Assembly (NCBI GenBank): GCA_902633965.1
Contig: CACPID010000001.1
Location: 135,814 to 199,813, forward strand
Source of the DNA: an uncultured Pelagibacteraceae bacterium
GTDB lineage: Bacteria; Pseudomonadota; Alphaproteobacteria; Pelagibacterales; Pelagibacteraceae
Reading direction: 5' to 3'
DNA length: 64,000 bases
Part shown: one piece after another, positions 44,245-53,088 of the stretch
Layout of the letters: every line of letters begins with the position of its first letter
How positions within the stretch are numbered: position 1 is the stretch's first letter
The notes under the pieces: generated by a model
Database searches by the model: none
What the model saw: the letters and a program-made list of their open reading frames with translations, nothing else
Told to the model about the DNA's origin: nothing
Position numbers and translations under genes: made by a program

Positions 44245-45243
44245 ATGAGCACAGTTTCCCTTACATTAGATGAAATTTTTGATTTAGCTAAAAAGACTTT
44301 ACTAGCTAATGGATGTGATGAAGATACAGCATCAACCTTAGCAGATTTAATCAGAAATGCTGAGAGAGATGGCTCTTTATCTCATGGTTTGTTTAGATTA
44401 CCAGCGTACGTTAGTGGTTTAAAGAGTGGCAAAATTAATGGCAAAGGAAAGCCTGAAGTAAAAAAAATTTCACCATCAGTAATTAAAGTTCAGGGAAATA
44501 ATTGTTTAGCACCAGTAGTTTTAAGCAAGGGATTACCAGAATTATCTAAAGCAGCAAAAGAAAATGGGGTTGCAGTACTTGCAATAAATAATTCACACCA
44601 TATGGCAGCTATGTGGCCTGAGACAGAAAAATTAGCAGAGGATGGTTTGGTTGCGTTTGCATGCACATCTTACAAACCTGCAGTAGCTCCTGCTGGCGCT
44701 ACTAAACCATTGTTTGGAACCAATCCAATTTCATTTGCTTGGCCAAGACCTGGAAAAACACCGGTCGTTTATGATATGGCAACCGCATCAATGGCTATGG
44801 GTGAAGTTCAAGTTGCTAAAAGGGAAGGACACAAAGTGCCATTAGGTACTGGTTTAACAAAAGATGGAAAAGACACAACCGATCCAGGAGCAATAGCTGA
44901 TGGTGGTGTATTACTTCCTTTTGGTGGTTATAAAGGTTCAGCGATAGCAATGATGGTAGAACTAATGGCTGGCGCATTAGTAGGAGACAACTTTAGTTTT
45001 GAAACAGCAGCTAAAGATAATAATGATGGAGGTCCGCCAAGTGGAGGAGAATTTATACTAGCAATATCTCCAGATAAAACAGCAGGAACAGACTGGCAAA
45101 AACACTCAGAAGAATTTTTTAATAAAATGAAATCTTTTGATGGTGTTAGACTTCCTGGTGAAAGACGACATAAAAATAGATTAGATAAAGGTCCAAGAAA
45201 AATTAATTTGGAACTAGTAAATAAAATTAAATCTTTAAGCTAA
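44245..45243 (+). CDS. Ldh2-family NAD(P)H-dependent oxidoreductase
   Basis: 332 aa protein of the malate/L-lactate dehydrogenase (type 2) family. The early SHGLFRLPAYV and the NNSHHMAAMWPETEKLAEDGLVAFACT region carry the conserved catalytic His; FGTNPISFAWPRP and the GGYKGSAIAMMVELM segment follow. The SHH...WP pattern resembles delta-1-piperideine-2-carboxylate/pyrroline-2-carboxylate reductases (DpkA type) more than malate dehydrogenases, but this cannot be settled by eye. It is preceded by AAAGGG and overlaps the convergent xthA end by 9 nt. No functional link to the zinc genes is evident. Confidence 0.88.
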   Translation: MSTVSLTLDEIFDLAKKTLLANGCDEDTASTLADLIRNAERDGSLSHGLFRLPAYVSGLKSGKINGKGKPEVKKISPSVIKVQGNNCLAPVVLSKGLPELSKAAKENGVAVLAINNSHHMAAMWPETEKLAEDGLVAFACTSYKPAVAPAGATKPLFGTNPISFAWPRPGKTPVVYDMATASMAMGEVQVAKREGHKVPLGTGLTKDGKDTTDPGAIADGGVLLPFGGYKGSAIAMMVELMAGALVGDNFSFETAAKDNNDGGPPSGGEFILAISPDKTAGTDWQKHSEEFFNKMKSFDGVRLPGERRHKNRLDKGPRKINLELVNKIKSLS

Positions 45244-46011
45244 TTCAATTTCAATTGGTGTATGATCTGATGGTTTCAATCTACCACGAGGGTATTTATT
45301 TATTTTTACATCCTTAACTAGATTAATTAGTGAGTTTGAAACCAAAAAATGATCTATTCTCATTCCATTATTTTTTTGCCAAGCTCCGCTCGTATAGTCC
45401 CAAAATGTATAACCTTCTTTGTCTGGATGTATAAATCTATAGGCATCATGGAATCCCAGGTTTATGAGCTCCCTTAATTTTTTTCTAATTTCTAATCTAA
45501 ATAGAGCATCATTTTCATAACTTTTAGGATTATGAACATCTTCTGCAGCCGGAATAATATTAAAGTCTCCGCCGATAATTATATTTTCATTTGATTTAGA
45601 CATACTTTTTAATTTTTTAATTAAGCTCTCAAGCCAATAAAGCTTATAGGTATATTTTTCTGTATCTACAGGATTTCCATTTGGTATGTAAATATTTATT
45701 AAAGTTATATTTTTTTTTTTAAACTTAATATCAGCCGTTATAATTCTTGACTGCTTGTTTTTATCTTTAAATGGATCATTTTTAATATTTTCTAGTTTTT
45801 TCTTAGAAACAATAGCAACCCCATTGTAACTTTTTTGTCCAAAAACATAATTCTCATATTTCAGAGAGGAAAAATCGTCGTAAGGATAGGTTTCATTTTG
45901 TGTTTTTATTTCCTGCATCATTACAATATCTGGGGAAAATTTTTTTAAATATTCTTTTATATTTTCAATTCTGGCCCTTACAGAATTTACGTTCCAAGAA
46001 CTTATAATCAT
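45235..46011 (-). CDS. xthA: Exodeoxyribonuclease III
   Basis: 258 aa endonuclease/exonuclease/phosphatase-family enzyme for base excision repair (AP endonuclease and 3' exonuclease). Motifs: SWNVNSVRAR at the start, MMQEIKTQ (metal-binding Glu), GGDFNIIPAAEDVHNP and the C-terminal SDHTPIEIEL. An in-frame Met ten codons upstream lies inside erpA; I use the Met at 46011, which matches the family start and overlaps the erpA stop by one base. Confidence 0.95.
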   Translation of the reverse strand: MIISSWNVNSVRARIENIKEYLKKFSPDIVMMQEIKTQNETYPYDDFSSLKYENYVFGQKSYNGVAIVSKKKLENIKNDPFKDKNKQSRIITADIKFKKKNITLINIYIPNGNPVDTEKYTYKLYWLESLIKKLKSMSKSNENIIIGGDFNIIPAAEDVHNPKSYENDALFRLEIRKKLRELINLGFHDAYRFIHPDKEGYTFWDYTSGAWQKNNGMRIDHFLVSNSLINLVKDVKINKYPRGRLKPSDHTPIEIELA

Positions 46012-46328
46012 TAAAGTGAAAAAGAAACACCACAACCACAAGAGGATTTACTTTGTGGATTTTTAATTTTAAAAGACTCACCAATAAGCTCTTTAACAAA
46101 ATCAACCTCTGAACCTTTTAGAAGTTCTGCTGATTGCTTATCAATTAAAATATTATCAAATCTTACATCGTCCTCTTCTTGTGTCTTGTCAAAAGAAAAA
46201 TCATACTGAAAGCCTGAACAACCTCCACCTTTGATTGCGATTCTGAAAAAGGATCCTTTATCTTTCTGTAACAACAAATGATTTATTTGTTTTATCGCTT
46301 TATCTGTAAATTTAATTTCTTTATTCAT
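46011..46328 (-). CDS. erpA: Iron-sulfur cluster carrier, HesB/IscA/ErpA family
   Basis: 105 aa A-type carrier. The three conserved Cys are in GGGCSGFQYDF and the C-terminal SSCGCGVSF. It transfers Fe-S clusters to target proteins such as LipA and IspG-type enzymes. ErpA is favoured over IscA by isolated location with xthA and dgt, an arrangement common in alphaproteobacteria, but the paralogues are hard to separate. It is divergent from dgt across a 50 nt gap. Confidence 0.88.
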   Translation of the reverse strand: MNKEIKFTDKAIKQINHLLLQKDKGSFFRIAIKGGGCSGFQYDFSFDKTQEEDDVRFDNILIDKQSAELLKGSEVDFVKELIGESFKIKNPQSKSSCGCGVSFSL

Positions 46329-46378
46329 GTGTTAACACTGATAATACTAATATAATAATATTTTATTATTTTTAAAGT

Positions 46379-47494
46379 ATGAAAAATTTCAATAAATTAG
46401 GTTTATTTAAAAGCAAAGGCAGGCTTTATTCTGAACCACAGAATAGATTTAGAACCCCATTTCAAAGAGATAGGGATAGAATTATCCATAGTGCATCCTT
46501 CAGAAGACTAAAACATAAAACGCAAGTATTTGTTAATACTGAGGGAGATCATTATAGAACAAGAATTACTCACTCTATAGAGGTTGCACAAATAGCCAGA
46601 ACAATTGCAAGATTTTTAAATTTAAATGAGGAGCTCGCAGAAACTTTAAGTTTGGCTCATGATTTAGGACATACACCCTTTGGGCATGCAGGGGAAGAAG
46701 CACTAAATGAAAGCATGTATGACCGGGGAGGTTTTGATCACAACTTACAAACATTAAGAATTGTTATGTTTATTGAAAATAAATATTTAAAATTTAAAGG
46801 TTTAAATCTTACTATAGAAACTCTTGATGGTTTGCTTAAACATAATGGTCCAATATTTGATAAAAAAAAAATTGACAAACTTATAGGCATTAGCAATCTT
46901 AAAAATAAGATTAATTTTAATATTTATCCGTCATTGGAAGCACAAATAGCTGCCATATCAGATGATATTGCATACAATAACCATGACATTCAAGATGGGT
47001 TAAAAGCTAAACTTTTTAATTTGAACGACTTACTCTCATTGAATTTTTTTAAGGAAATTTACAAACCATATAAAAATATAAGAAACATATCAAAAGAAGT
47101 AATTATTTATCAAATGGTAAGGGACTCAATTAATTTAATGGTTAATGATCTAATTAAAAATTCAATTATTAACATTAAACAATATAAAATTAAAAACTTA
47201 CAAAACATATATCATCACAATGATATTTTAATTAATTTTTCTTTGAAATTTCAAAATATATTGGATGAAATAAGAAAATTTTTAAGAATCAAAATGTATA
47301 ATAATGATTCAGTATTAACTAAAAATAATAATGGAAAAAAAATAATTAAAAAATTATTTACTATTTTAAGCAAAAAACCCAAAAAATATTTAAGTAAAGA
47401 ACAGCTAAAATTTGATAAAGATAGAGCTATAGCAGATTATATTTCAGGTATGACAGATAGATATGCAATCAATTTATATAATAAAATAAAATGA
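46379..47494 (+). CDS. dgt: dGTP triphosphohydrolase-like HD-domain protein
   Basis: 371 aa enzyme of the Dgt family that cleaves dNTPs to nucleoside and tripolyphosphate. HD-domain metal ligands are visible in THSIEVAQIARTIAR and LAHDLGHTPFGHAGE, then NLQTLRIV and the ISDDIAYNNHDIQDGL segment. The RDRDRIIHSASFRRLKHKTQVF opening is characteristic. Overlaps argS by 4 nt (ATGA), as in many alphaproteobacteria where dgt precedes argS. Confidence 0.93.
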   Translation: MKNFNKLGLFKSKGRLYSEPQNRFRTPFQRDRDRIIHSASFRRLKHKTQVFVNTEGDHYRTRITHSIEVAQIARTIARFLNLNEELAETLSLAHDLGHTPFGHAGEEALNESMYDRGGFDHNLQTLRIVMFIENKYLKFKGLNLTIETLDGLLKHNGPIFDKKKIDKLIGISNLKNKINFNIYPSLEAQIAAISDDIAYNNHDIQDGLKAKLFNLNDLLSLNFFKEIYKPYKNIRNISKEVIIYQMVRDSINLMVNDLIKNSIINIKQYKIKNLQNIYHHNDILINFSLKFQNILDEIRKFLRIKMYNNDSVLTKNNNGKKIIKKLFTILSKKPKKYLSKEQLKFDKDRAIADYISGMTDRYAINLYNKIK

Positions 47495-49218
47495 ACATTT
47501 TTGATATTTATTTAAAAAAAATTAAAATAATTATTAATGATCTTAATGACAAAGATTTATTAAAAATACCCGATAAATTAAGTTCGATAACGGTAGATAC
47601 TACTCCTGCGAATTTTAAATCTGATATTTCAACAAATGTTGCCATGGTTTTATCTAAACTTAATAAAAAAACTCCAATCGAGATAGGGGAGATTATCAAA
47701 AAAAAAATTCTTGAGGACGCTGATGTTGCAGATGTTGAGATTGTAAAACCAGGTTTTTTGAATATTACATTAAAGCCAACTCTATGGAACAAGTTACTAG
47801 AAACTATCGTTAAAAAACCAAACGAATTCGGCCTTAATAAAAACTCTGAAAAGAAAAATTTTATAATAGAGTTTGTTTCAGCTAACCCAACTGGTCCTCT
47901 TCACGTAGGTCACTGCCGTGGGGCTATATTAGGCGATGTTGTAAGTAATATATTAAAGTTCAATAAACATAAAGTTTTTAAAGAATATTATGTAAACGAC
48001 TACGGAAATCAAATTATAAATTTTACTAAATCAGTATTTCATAGATGTAGAGAAATAATTTTTAATGAAAAATTTCCAAATGATGTGGATTTATATCCTG
48101 GCGAATATATCATTCAGATATCGAAAAATATAATTAAAAATAATCCAAAAATTAAATTTGAAAATTTTGACAGTATTGCAAAACAACTTGCTTTGCTTTC
48201 AGTATCAGAGTCGCTCTTACTAATTAAAGACAATTTAAAAAGTCTTGGAATAGAGCATGACAATTTTCAGAGCGAAACTAAAATTGTTGAAAATAATGAG
48301 GTTCAAAAAGTTGTAAATAAACTCAAGGAAAAAAATTATATTTTTACTGGAAAAATAAAAGCTCCCATGAACGAAAAAAAAGAGGATTGGGTTGAAAGAG
48401 AGCAGCTACTTTTTAAGTCAAGTGATTTTGGCGATGATAAAGATAGAGCACTACAAAAGTCAGATGGTAGCTGGACATATTTTGCAAGTGATGTTGCCTA
48501 TCATAATAATAAACTTGAGAGGAAATTCGATGTTCTTATAAATATATTAGGTGCAGATCATGCAGGTTACATTAAAAGAATTACTTCTTCTGTAGAGGCT
48601 TTATCAGGTGAAAAAAACAAATTAGTTTGCAAAGTAAGTCAACTTGTAAAACTCATTAAAGAGGGCAAACCATTTAAAATGTCAAAAAGGAAAGGTGATT
48701 ATATAACCGTAGACGATTTAATTAAGGAAGTAGGAAAGGATGCTACAAGATTTATAATGCTTAGCAGAACAAGTGATGTAGAATTAGATTTTGACTTTGA
48801 CAAGGTTAAAGAAAAGTCAAAAGATAATCCATTGTATTATGTTCAGTATAGTTACGCAAGAATCTCATCTGTTTTTAGACACATTAATAAAAATATTAAT
48901 GATGAAATTAGTATAAAAAATTATGATTTTAACTATTCAAATGAAGAAATAAAAATTATTCAAAAATTATCTCAGTGGCCACTTGTAATAGAAATTGCTA
49001 CTAATAAACTTGAACCTCATAGAATCCCAACTTATTTGTACGAACTAGCATCAGAGTTCCACTCGTATTGGAATTTAGGAAAAGATGATATTAACAAAAG
49101 ATTTATTAACAATGAAAAAAAAATTAGTGAGGATAAAATTGTATTTTTAAAATCAATCTCAAATGTTATCAAGTCTGGAATGCAAATTGTAGGTGTGGAA
49201 ACTCCAGAAAAAATGTAA
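47491..49218 (+). CDS. argS: Arginyl-tRNA synthetase
   Basis: 575 aa class I synthetase charging tRNA-Arg. The HIGH motif is in SANPTGPLHVGHCRGAILGD and the KMSKS-type motif in FKMSKRKGDYITVDDL; the C-terminal DALR-type anticodon-binding domain includes PLYYVQYSYARISSV. Length is normal. It overlaps dgt by 4 nt and the next small gene by one base, in the conserved dgt-argS-x-nagZ-scpAB order. Confidence 0.97.
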   Translation: MNIFDIYLKKIKIIINDLNDKDLLKIPDKLSSITVDTTPANFKSDISTNVAMVLSKLNKKTPIEIGEIIKKKILEDADVADVEIVKPGFLNITLKPTLWNKLLETIVKKPNEFGLNKNSEKKNFIIEFVSANPTGPLHVGHCRGAILGDVVSNILKFNKHKVFKEYYVNDYGNQIINFTKSVFHRCREIIFNEKFPNDVDLYPGEYIIQISKNIIKNNPKIKFENFDSIAKQLALLSVSESLLLIKDNLKSLGIEHDNFQSETKIVENNEVQKVVNKLKEKNYIFTGKIKAPMNEKKEDWVEREQLLFKSSDFGDDKDRALQKSDGSWTYFASDVAYHNNKLERKFDVLINILGADHAGYIKRITSSVEALSGEKNKLVCKVSQLVKLIKEGKPFKMSKRKGDYITVDDLIKEVGKDATRFIMLSRTSDVELDFDFDKVKEKSKDNPLYYVQYSYARISSVFRHINKNINDEISIKNYDFNYSNEEIKIIQKLSQWPLVIEIATNKLEPHRIPTYLYELASEFHSYWNLGKDDINKRFINNEKKISEDKIVFLKSISNVIKSGMQIVGVETPEKM

Positions 49219-49475
49219 TGTTAAAAGAAATTAAAATTTTATTATACGTATTTGTTATAGTTCTATTCTTTTTTTTAACAATTAAATTTTATTTATCCGA
49301 TGCATTTGAAAAAGATGTTTACAGATCTTATAATAACCATGAAACCATCGTAAATGAGTACTCTGAAAAATTAGAATTAATTAAAAGCGATACGGATAAT
49401 ATTATTGAGTATAATAACAATATAAATAATTCCAAAAAGAAATACCAATTTTGGAAATTAATCGAAAATGATTAA
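49218..49475 (+). CDS. Small single-pass membrane protein between argS and nagZ
   Basis: 85 aa protein with one membrane segment (about residues 5-24) and a charged, helical, probably periplasmic tail. In other alphaproteobacteria this position often holds a larger SPOR-domain cell-envelope protein; the peptidoglycan-binding SPOR domain is not present here, so this may be a strongly reduced or unrelated counterpart. It overlaps argS by one base and nagZ by 8 nt, which supports it as a translated gene. Function unknown. Confidence 0.78.
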   Translation: MLKEIKILLYVFVIVLFFFLTIKFYLSDAFEKDVYRSYNNHETIVNEYSEKLELIKSDTDNIIEYNNNINNSKKKYQFWKLIEND

Positions 49476-50424
49476 AAGTCGTAGAAGTTTTATTATTGGG
49501 ATCAAAGGAACAAAATTAAACAGAAAAGAAATTTCTTTTATTAAAAAATATAAGCCCTGGGGTGTAATTTTATTTACAAGAAATATAAAAACTATTGAAC
49601 AAACAAAAAGACTTACGAATAGTATCAGAAAAATTTATAATGATAAAAATTTTCCGATATTAGTTGATCAAGAAGGGGGTCGTGTTGCTCGATTAAATAA
49701 CATAATTTTATCAACAGCATTCCCAGGCAATTTTTTTGGAAATATGTATAAAAAAGATCCAAAAAATTTAAATTATTATTTAGATATTTATATTAATCAA
49801 ATTTCTTATTTATTAAGGGAAATTGGTATAAATTTGAATACGAGTCCAGTTTTGGATTTAAAAGTTAAAAATACCACAAAAATAATAGGAGACAGAGCAT
49901 TCTCTAGCAATATAAAAATTGTTAACAAAATTGGTGACTTAGTAATAGAGAAATTTCATTATAATAAAATTGGCACTGTGATAAAGCATATACCCGGTCA
50001 TGGTTTAGCAAAGTCTGATAGTCATATACGAACTCCTTATATATATAAAAATTTGAATTATTTAAAAAGGAATGATTTCAAAGTATTCAAAAATAAAAAA
50101 TCTATTTTTGCTATGACTGCACATATAATATTTAGTAAAATTGATCCTGCATATACAGTTACACATTCTAAGAAATTAATTAATATTATTAGAAATGAAA
50201 TAAATTTTAAAAATTTGATAATTTCAGACGATATTTCAATGAAGTCTCTTAAATTTTCAGCATTAACTAATACCCAAAAAGCATTTCAAGCAGGTTGTAA
50301 TTTAGTTTTACATTGCAACGCCAGGATGTCTGAAATGAAAGTTGTAGCTGAAAATTCACCAAAATTAGATAATTTTTTGCTGAAAAAAACTTTAGAATTT
50401 TATAAGCTAGTAAACATCAAATGA
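49468..50424 (+). CDS. nagZ: Beta-N-acetylhexosaminidase, GH3 family
   Basis: 318 aa cytoplasmic glycosidase of peptidoglycan recycling that removes N-acetylglucosamine from anhydro-muropeptides. Motifs: PILVDQEGGRVARL, the KHIPGHGLAKSDSH catalytic loop with the His-Asp pair, and LIISDDISMKSL with the nucleophile Asp. Length is typical. It overlaps the small membrane protein gene by 8 nt and scpA by 4 nt. Confidence 0.95.
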   Translation: MIKSRRSFIIGIKGTKLNRKEISFIKKYKPWGVILFTRNIKTIEQTKRLTNSIRKIYNDKNFPILVDQEGGRVARLNNIILSTAFPGNFFGNMYKKDPKNLNYYLDIYINQISYLLREIGINLNTSPVLDLKVKNTTKIIGDRAFSSNIKIVNKIGDLVIEKFHYNKIGTVIKHIPGHGLAKSDSHIRTPYIYKNLNYLKRNDFKVFKNKKSIFAMTAHIIFSKIDPAYTVTHSKKLINIIRNEINFKNLIISDDISMKSLKFSALTNTQKAFQAGCNLVLHCNARMSEMKVVAENSPKLDNFLLKKTLEFYKLVNIK

Positions 50425-51158
50425 AAGAAGATGAAAAATTACAATTTAATGTAAATCTAAGTACTTTTAGTGGTCCACTAGATACGCTTTTAGATTTAGC
50501 AAAATCACAAAAAGTTAATCTAGAAAATATTTCAATTACAAAGTTAGCTGATCAATTTCATGAATTTATAACTAAATCCTTGGATCTTAATTTGGAATTA
50601 GCTTCAGAATATCTTTTGATGGCAACCTGGCTGGCCTATTTAAAATCTAAACTTTTGTTACCAGAAACAGATGAGGAAGAATTTAAAGCATTAGAAGTTG
50701 CTGAAAAATTAAAATTACAATTAAAAAAACTTGAATTAATTCGTTTACTTTCTGATCAAATGTTAAAAAGAAAAAGACTAGGTAAAGATATATTTATGAG
50801 AGGTGTAAAGGGGCAAATTAAATCTATATATAGTTCAGAATACAATGTTTCTCTTTTTGAGCTTTTGAAGACCTATGCAAACATAATAATGACAAAAGAT
50901 TTTCAAAGAATTAATATTCCAAGATTACCAGTCTTTACAACAGAAGACGGGATTAATGAAATCAAAAAGTATTTTGGCAAACTTAAAAATTGGAAAAATC
51001 TTGAGGATTTAATTCCTAAAAATTTTAACAAAAAAAATAATTTAAGAAGAACAGGACAAGCAGGTATTTTTGCTGGATCTTTGGAATTGGCAAAAGAGGG
51101 AAATATATCAATAAAACAAGAAAAATTATTTGATAAAATTTTGATTAAAGAAAACTAA
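50421..51158 (+). CDS. scpA: Segregation and condensation protein A
   Basis: 245 aa kleisin of the SMC-ScpAB condensin. The N-terminus FSGPLDTLLDLAKSQKVNLENISITKLADQF and YLLMATWLAYLKSKLLLP are diagnostic. The C-terminal winged-helix part, which binds the SMC head, is less conserved. It sits between nagZ (4 nt overlap) and scpB (no gap), the standard alphaproteobacterial order. Confidence 0.95.
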   Translation: MKEDEKLQFNVNLSTFSGPLDTLLDLAKSQKVNLENISITKLADQFHEFITKSLDLNLELASEYLLMATWLAYLKSKLLLPETDEEEFKALEVAEKLKLQLKKLELIRLLSDQMLKRKRLGKDIFMRGVKGQIKSIYSSEYNVSLFELLKTYANIIMTKDFQRINIPRLPVFTTEDGINEIKKYFGKLKNWKNLEDLIPKNFNKKNNLRRTGQAGIFAGSLELAKEGNISIKQEKLFDKILIKEN

Positions 51159-51851
51159 ATGAAAAAAAATAAAGAAGATAATATAGTTAAATTCCCTTCA
51201 AATTTAAGCAGTGGTGAACGTGAAGTTGAAGCAATCTTGTTTGCAGCTGCCGAACCCTTAGAAATAGAATCTATTGAAGTCAAAGTATCAAAAAATATTA
51301 ATGTAAAAAAAACCCTTGAAAAATTACAAAAATTTTATTCTGTTAGAGGTATTAATTTAGTCTGCATTTCAAACAAATGGTCTTTTAGGACAGCACAAAA
51401 TTTATCTAACCTAATGTCACAACAAAAAACTGTTGAAAAAAAATTATCTAAAGCTGCTATAGAGACCTTAGCAATCATAGTTTATCACCAGCCAGTGACA
51501 AGAGCTGAAATTGAGGAAATCAGAGGTGTTGCTTTTGGAACTAATACATTAGACATATTAATGGAATTGAATTGGGTAAAACCACAAGGTAGAAAAGATG
51601 TACCAGGGAAACCTATCCAATATGGGACTACAGACGATTTTTTAAGTCATTTTAACCTTCAAAAACTTACAGATTTACCCACAGTAGACGAATTAGGTTC
51701 TGCAGGCTTAATTGACTCAAGTGCAATAGATGCATCTGTTTTTGGTACAGGAAAATTTTATCAAGAAAAACAAGAGGAAAAAAAAGAGAATATTTATTCC
51801 AATATCGATGAAATGTTGTCTAGTACTTTAAAAGATAAAGAAAGTGAATAA
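51159..51851 (+). CDS. scpB: Segregation and condensation protein B
   Basis: 230 aa partner of ScpA with two winged-helix domains. EREVEAILFAAAEPL at the start and LSKAAIETLAIIVYHQPVTRAEIEEIRGV near residue 103 are characteristic, and the LMELNWVKPQGRKDVPGKPIQYGTT segment matches. It abuts scpA and is followed by tatA after 43 nt. Confidence 0.95.
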   Translation: MKKNKEDNIVKFPSNLSSGEREVEAILFAAAEPLEIESIEVKVSKNINVKKTLEKLQKFYSVRGINLVCISNKWSFRTAQNLSNLMSQQKTVEKKLSKAAIETLAIIVYHQPVTRAEIEEIRGVAFGTNTLDILMELNWVKPQGRKDVPGKPIQYGTTDDFLSHFNLQKLTDLPTVDELGSAGLIDSSAIDASVFGTGKFYQEKQEEKKENIYSNIDEMLSSTLKDKESE

Positions 51852-51894
51852 AAAGGTACTTTTAAAAATTTAATAAAAGATATATAAATAAACC

Positions 51895-52092
51895 ATGAGT
51901 ATAGGTTTTTGGCAAATAGCAATCGTAGTAATATTAGTTGTTCTTCTATTTGGAAGAGGAAAAATATCCAGCCTAATGGGTGATGTCGCAAAGGGTATAA
52001 AGAGTTTTAAAAAAGGAATGGCTAATGATGGTGAAGATAGTGCACCAAAAAACATATCCGAAAATAATCAAGACACAGATAAAAAAGAGTAG
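51895..52092 (+). CDS. tatA: Twin-arginine translocase subunit TatA
   Basis: 65 aa. Short N-terminus (GFWQIAIV), one membrane helix ending in LLFGRGKI with the conserved Phe-Gly hinge, an amphipathic helix ([16 protein letters not shown]) and an acidic tail. It forms the oligomeric pore for folded proteins and is followed after 5 nt by tatB. Confidence 0.95.
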   Translation: MSIGFWQIAIVVILVVLLFGRGKISSLMGDVAKGIKSFKKGMANDGEDSAPKNISENNQDTDKKE

Positions 52093-52097
52093 ATCAA

Positions 52098-52331
52098 ATG
52101 CCACAAATTGGCTGGTTTGAAATATTAATTATAGTTTCAATTGCTATCATTGTAGTTGGTCCAAAAGATTTTCCTATAATGTTAAAAAAAATTGGATCAT
52201 GGATAGGTTCAGCTAAAAGATATGTTGCTAACGTTCAAAATGAAGTTTCAACACTGGGTGAAAATGAAATTATAAACGACGAAAATAAAAGTGATAACAA
52301 CAAAGAAAAAAATTTAAATGACACCAAGTGA
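52098..52331 (+). CDS. tatB: Twin-arginine translocase subunit TatB
   Basis: 77 aa, short for TatB (often 100-170 aa). The start PQIGWFEILIIVSIAIIVVGPKDFP has the TatB Glu in the membrane helix and the GPK hinge, followed by an amphipathic helix and a brief polar tail, so the usual long C-terminal region is trimmed. It lies 5 nt after tatA and overlaps tatC by 14 nt. Confidence 0.93.
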   Translation: MPQIGWFEILIIVSIAIIVVGPKDFPIMLKKIGSWIGSAKRYVANVQNEVSTLGENEIINDENKSDNNKEKNLNDTK

Positions 52332-53088
52332 AGAAAAAATGGGATTTTTTAGCCATTTAGCAGAATTAAGAAAAAGATTAATTAATTGTTTAATATTTCT
52401 ATTTATTTTTTTTATTATTTGTTATTTTTTTTCTGAGTATATTTATGGTTTCCTAGTAGAGCCTTATTCATCAGCTGTCCAAGATGATGGAGTTCAAAGA
52501 AGATTAATTTTTACAGCTTTACAAGAAACATTCTTAACTTATTTAAAAGTATCTTTTTTTACTTCTTTTTTTATAACATTTCCTTTTATATTAATTCAGA
52601 TTTGGTTATTTATCGCTCCTGCATTGTATAAGAATGAAAAGACTGCAATTATGCCTTACTTAATCGTGACACCAATTTTATTCCTTTTAGGTGGAATGTT
52701 GGTTTATTATTTAATAATGCCTCTCGCAATTAAATTTTTTATTTCCTTTGAAAGTAGCGGCACAATTACAAATCTACCAATCCAATTAGAAGCAAAAGTA
52801 AATGAGTATTTGTCCTTAATTATGAAATTAATATTTGCTTTTGGCTTAAGTTTCCAATTACCGGTTGTCTTAAGTCTACTCGCTAGAATTGGTTTAATTG
52901 ATTCGTTATTTTTGAAACAAAGACGAAAGTATGTTGTAGTAATGATTTTTGCAGCTGCAGCAATATTAACACCGCCAGATCCAATAACACAAATAGGTTT
53001 AGCTATACCTCTTTTAATTTTGTATGAATTATCTATTTTTTCTGTAAGTATGATAGAGAAAAAAATTAAAGAAAAAGAGCATGCATAA
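52318..53088 (+). CDS. tatC: Twin-arginine translocase subunit TatC
   Basis: 256 aa polytopic protein with six membrane helices that binds twin-arginine signal peptides. FFSHLAELRKRLINCL at the N-terminus and FELPVV-like FQLPVVLSLLARIGLI are TatC hallmarks, as is TPPDPITQIGLAIPLLILYE. It overlaps tatB by 14 nt and serS by 8 nt, keeping the scpB-tatABC-serS order known from alphaproteobacteria. Confidence 0.96.
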   Translation: MTPSEEKMGFFSHLAELRKRLINCLIFLFIFFIICYFFSEYIYGFLVEPYSSAVQDDGVQRRLIFTALQETFLTYLKVSFFTSFFITFPFILIQIWLFIAPALYKNEKTAIMPYLIVTPILFLLGGMLVYYLIMPLAIKFFISFESSGTITNLPIQLEAKVNEYLSLIMKLIFAFGLSFQLPVVLSLLARIGLIDSLFLKQRRKYVVVMIFAAAAILTPPDPITQIGLAIPLLILYELSIFSVSMIEKKIKEKEHA

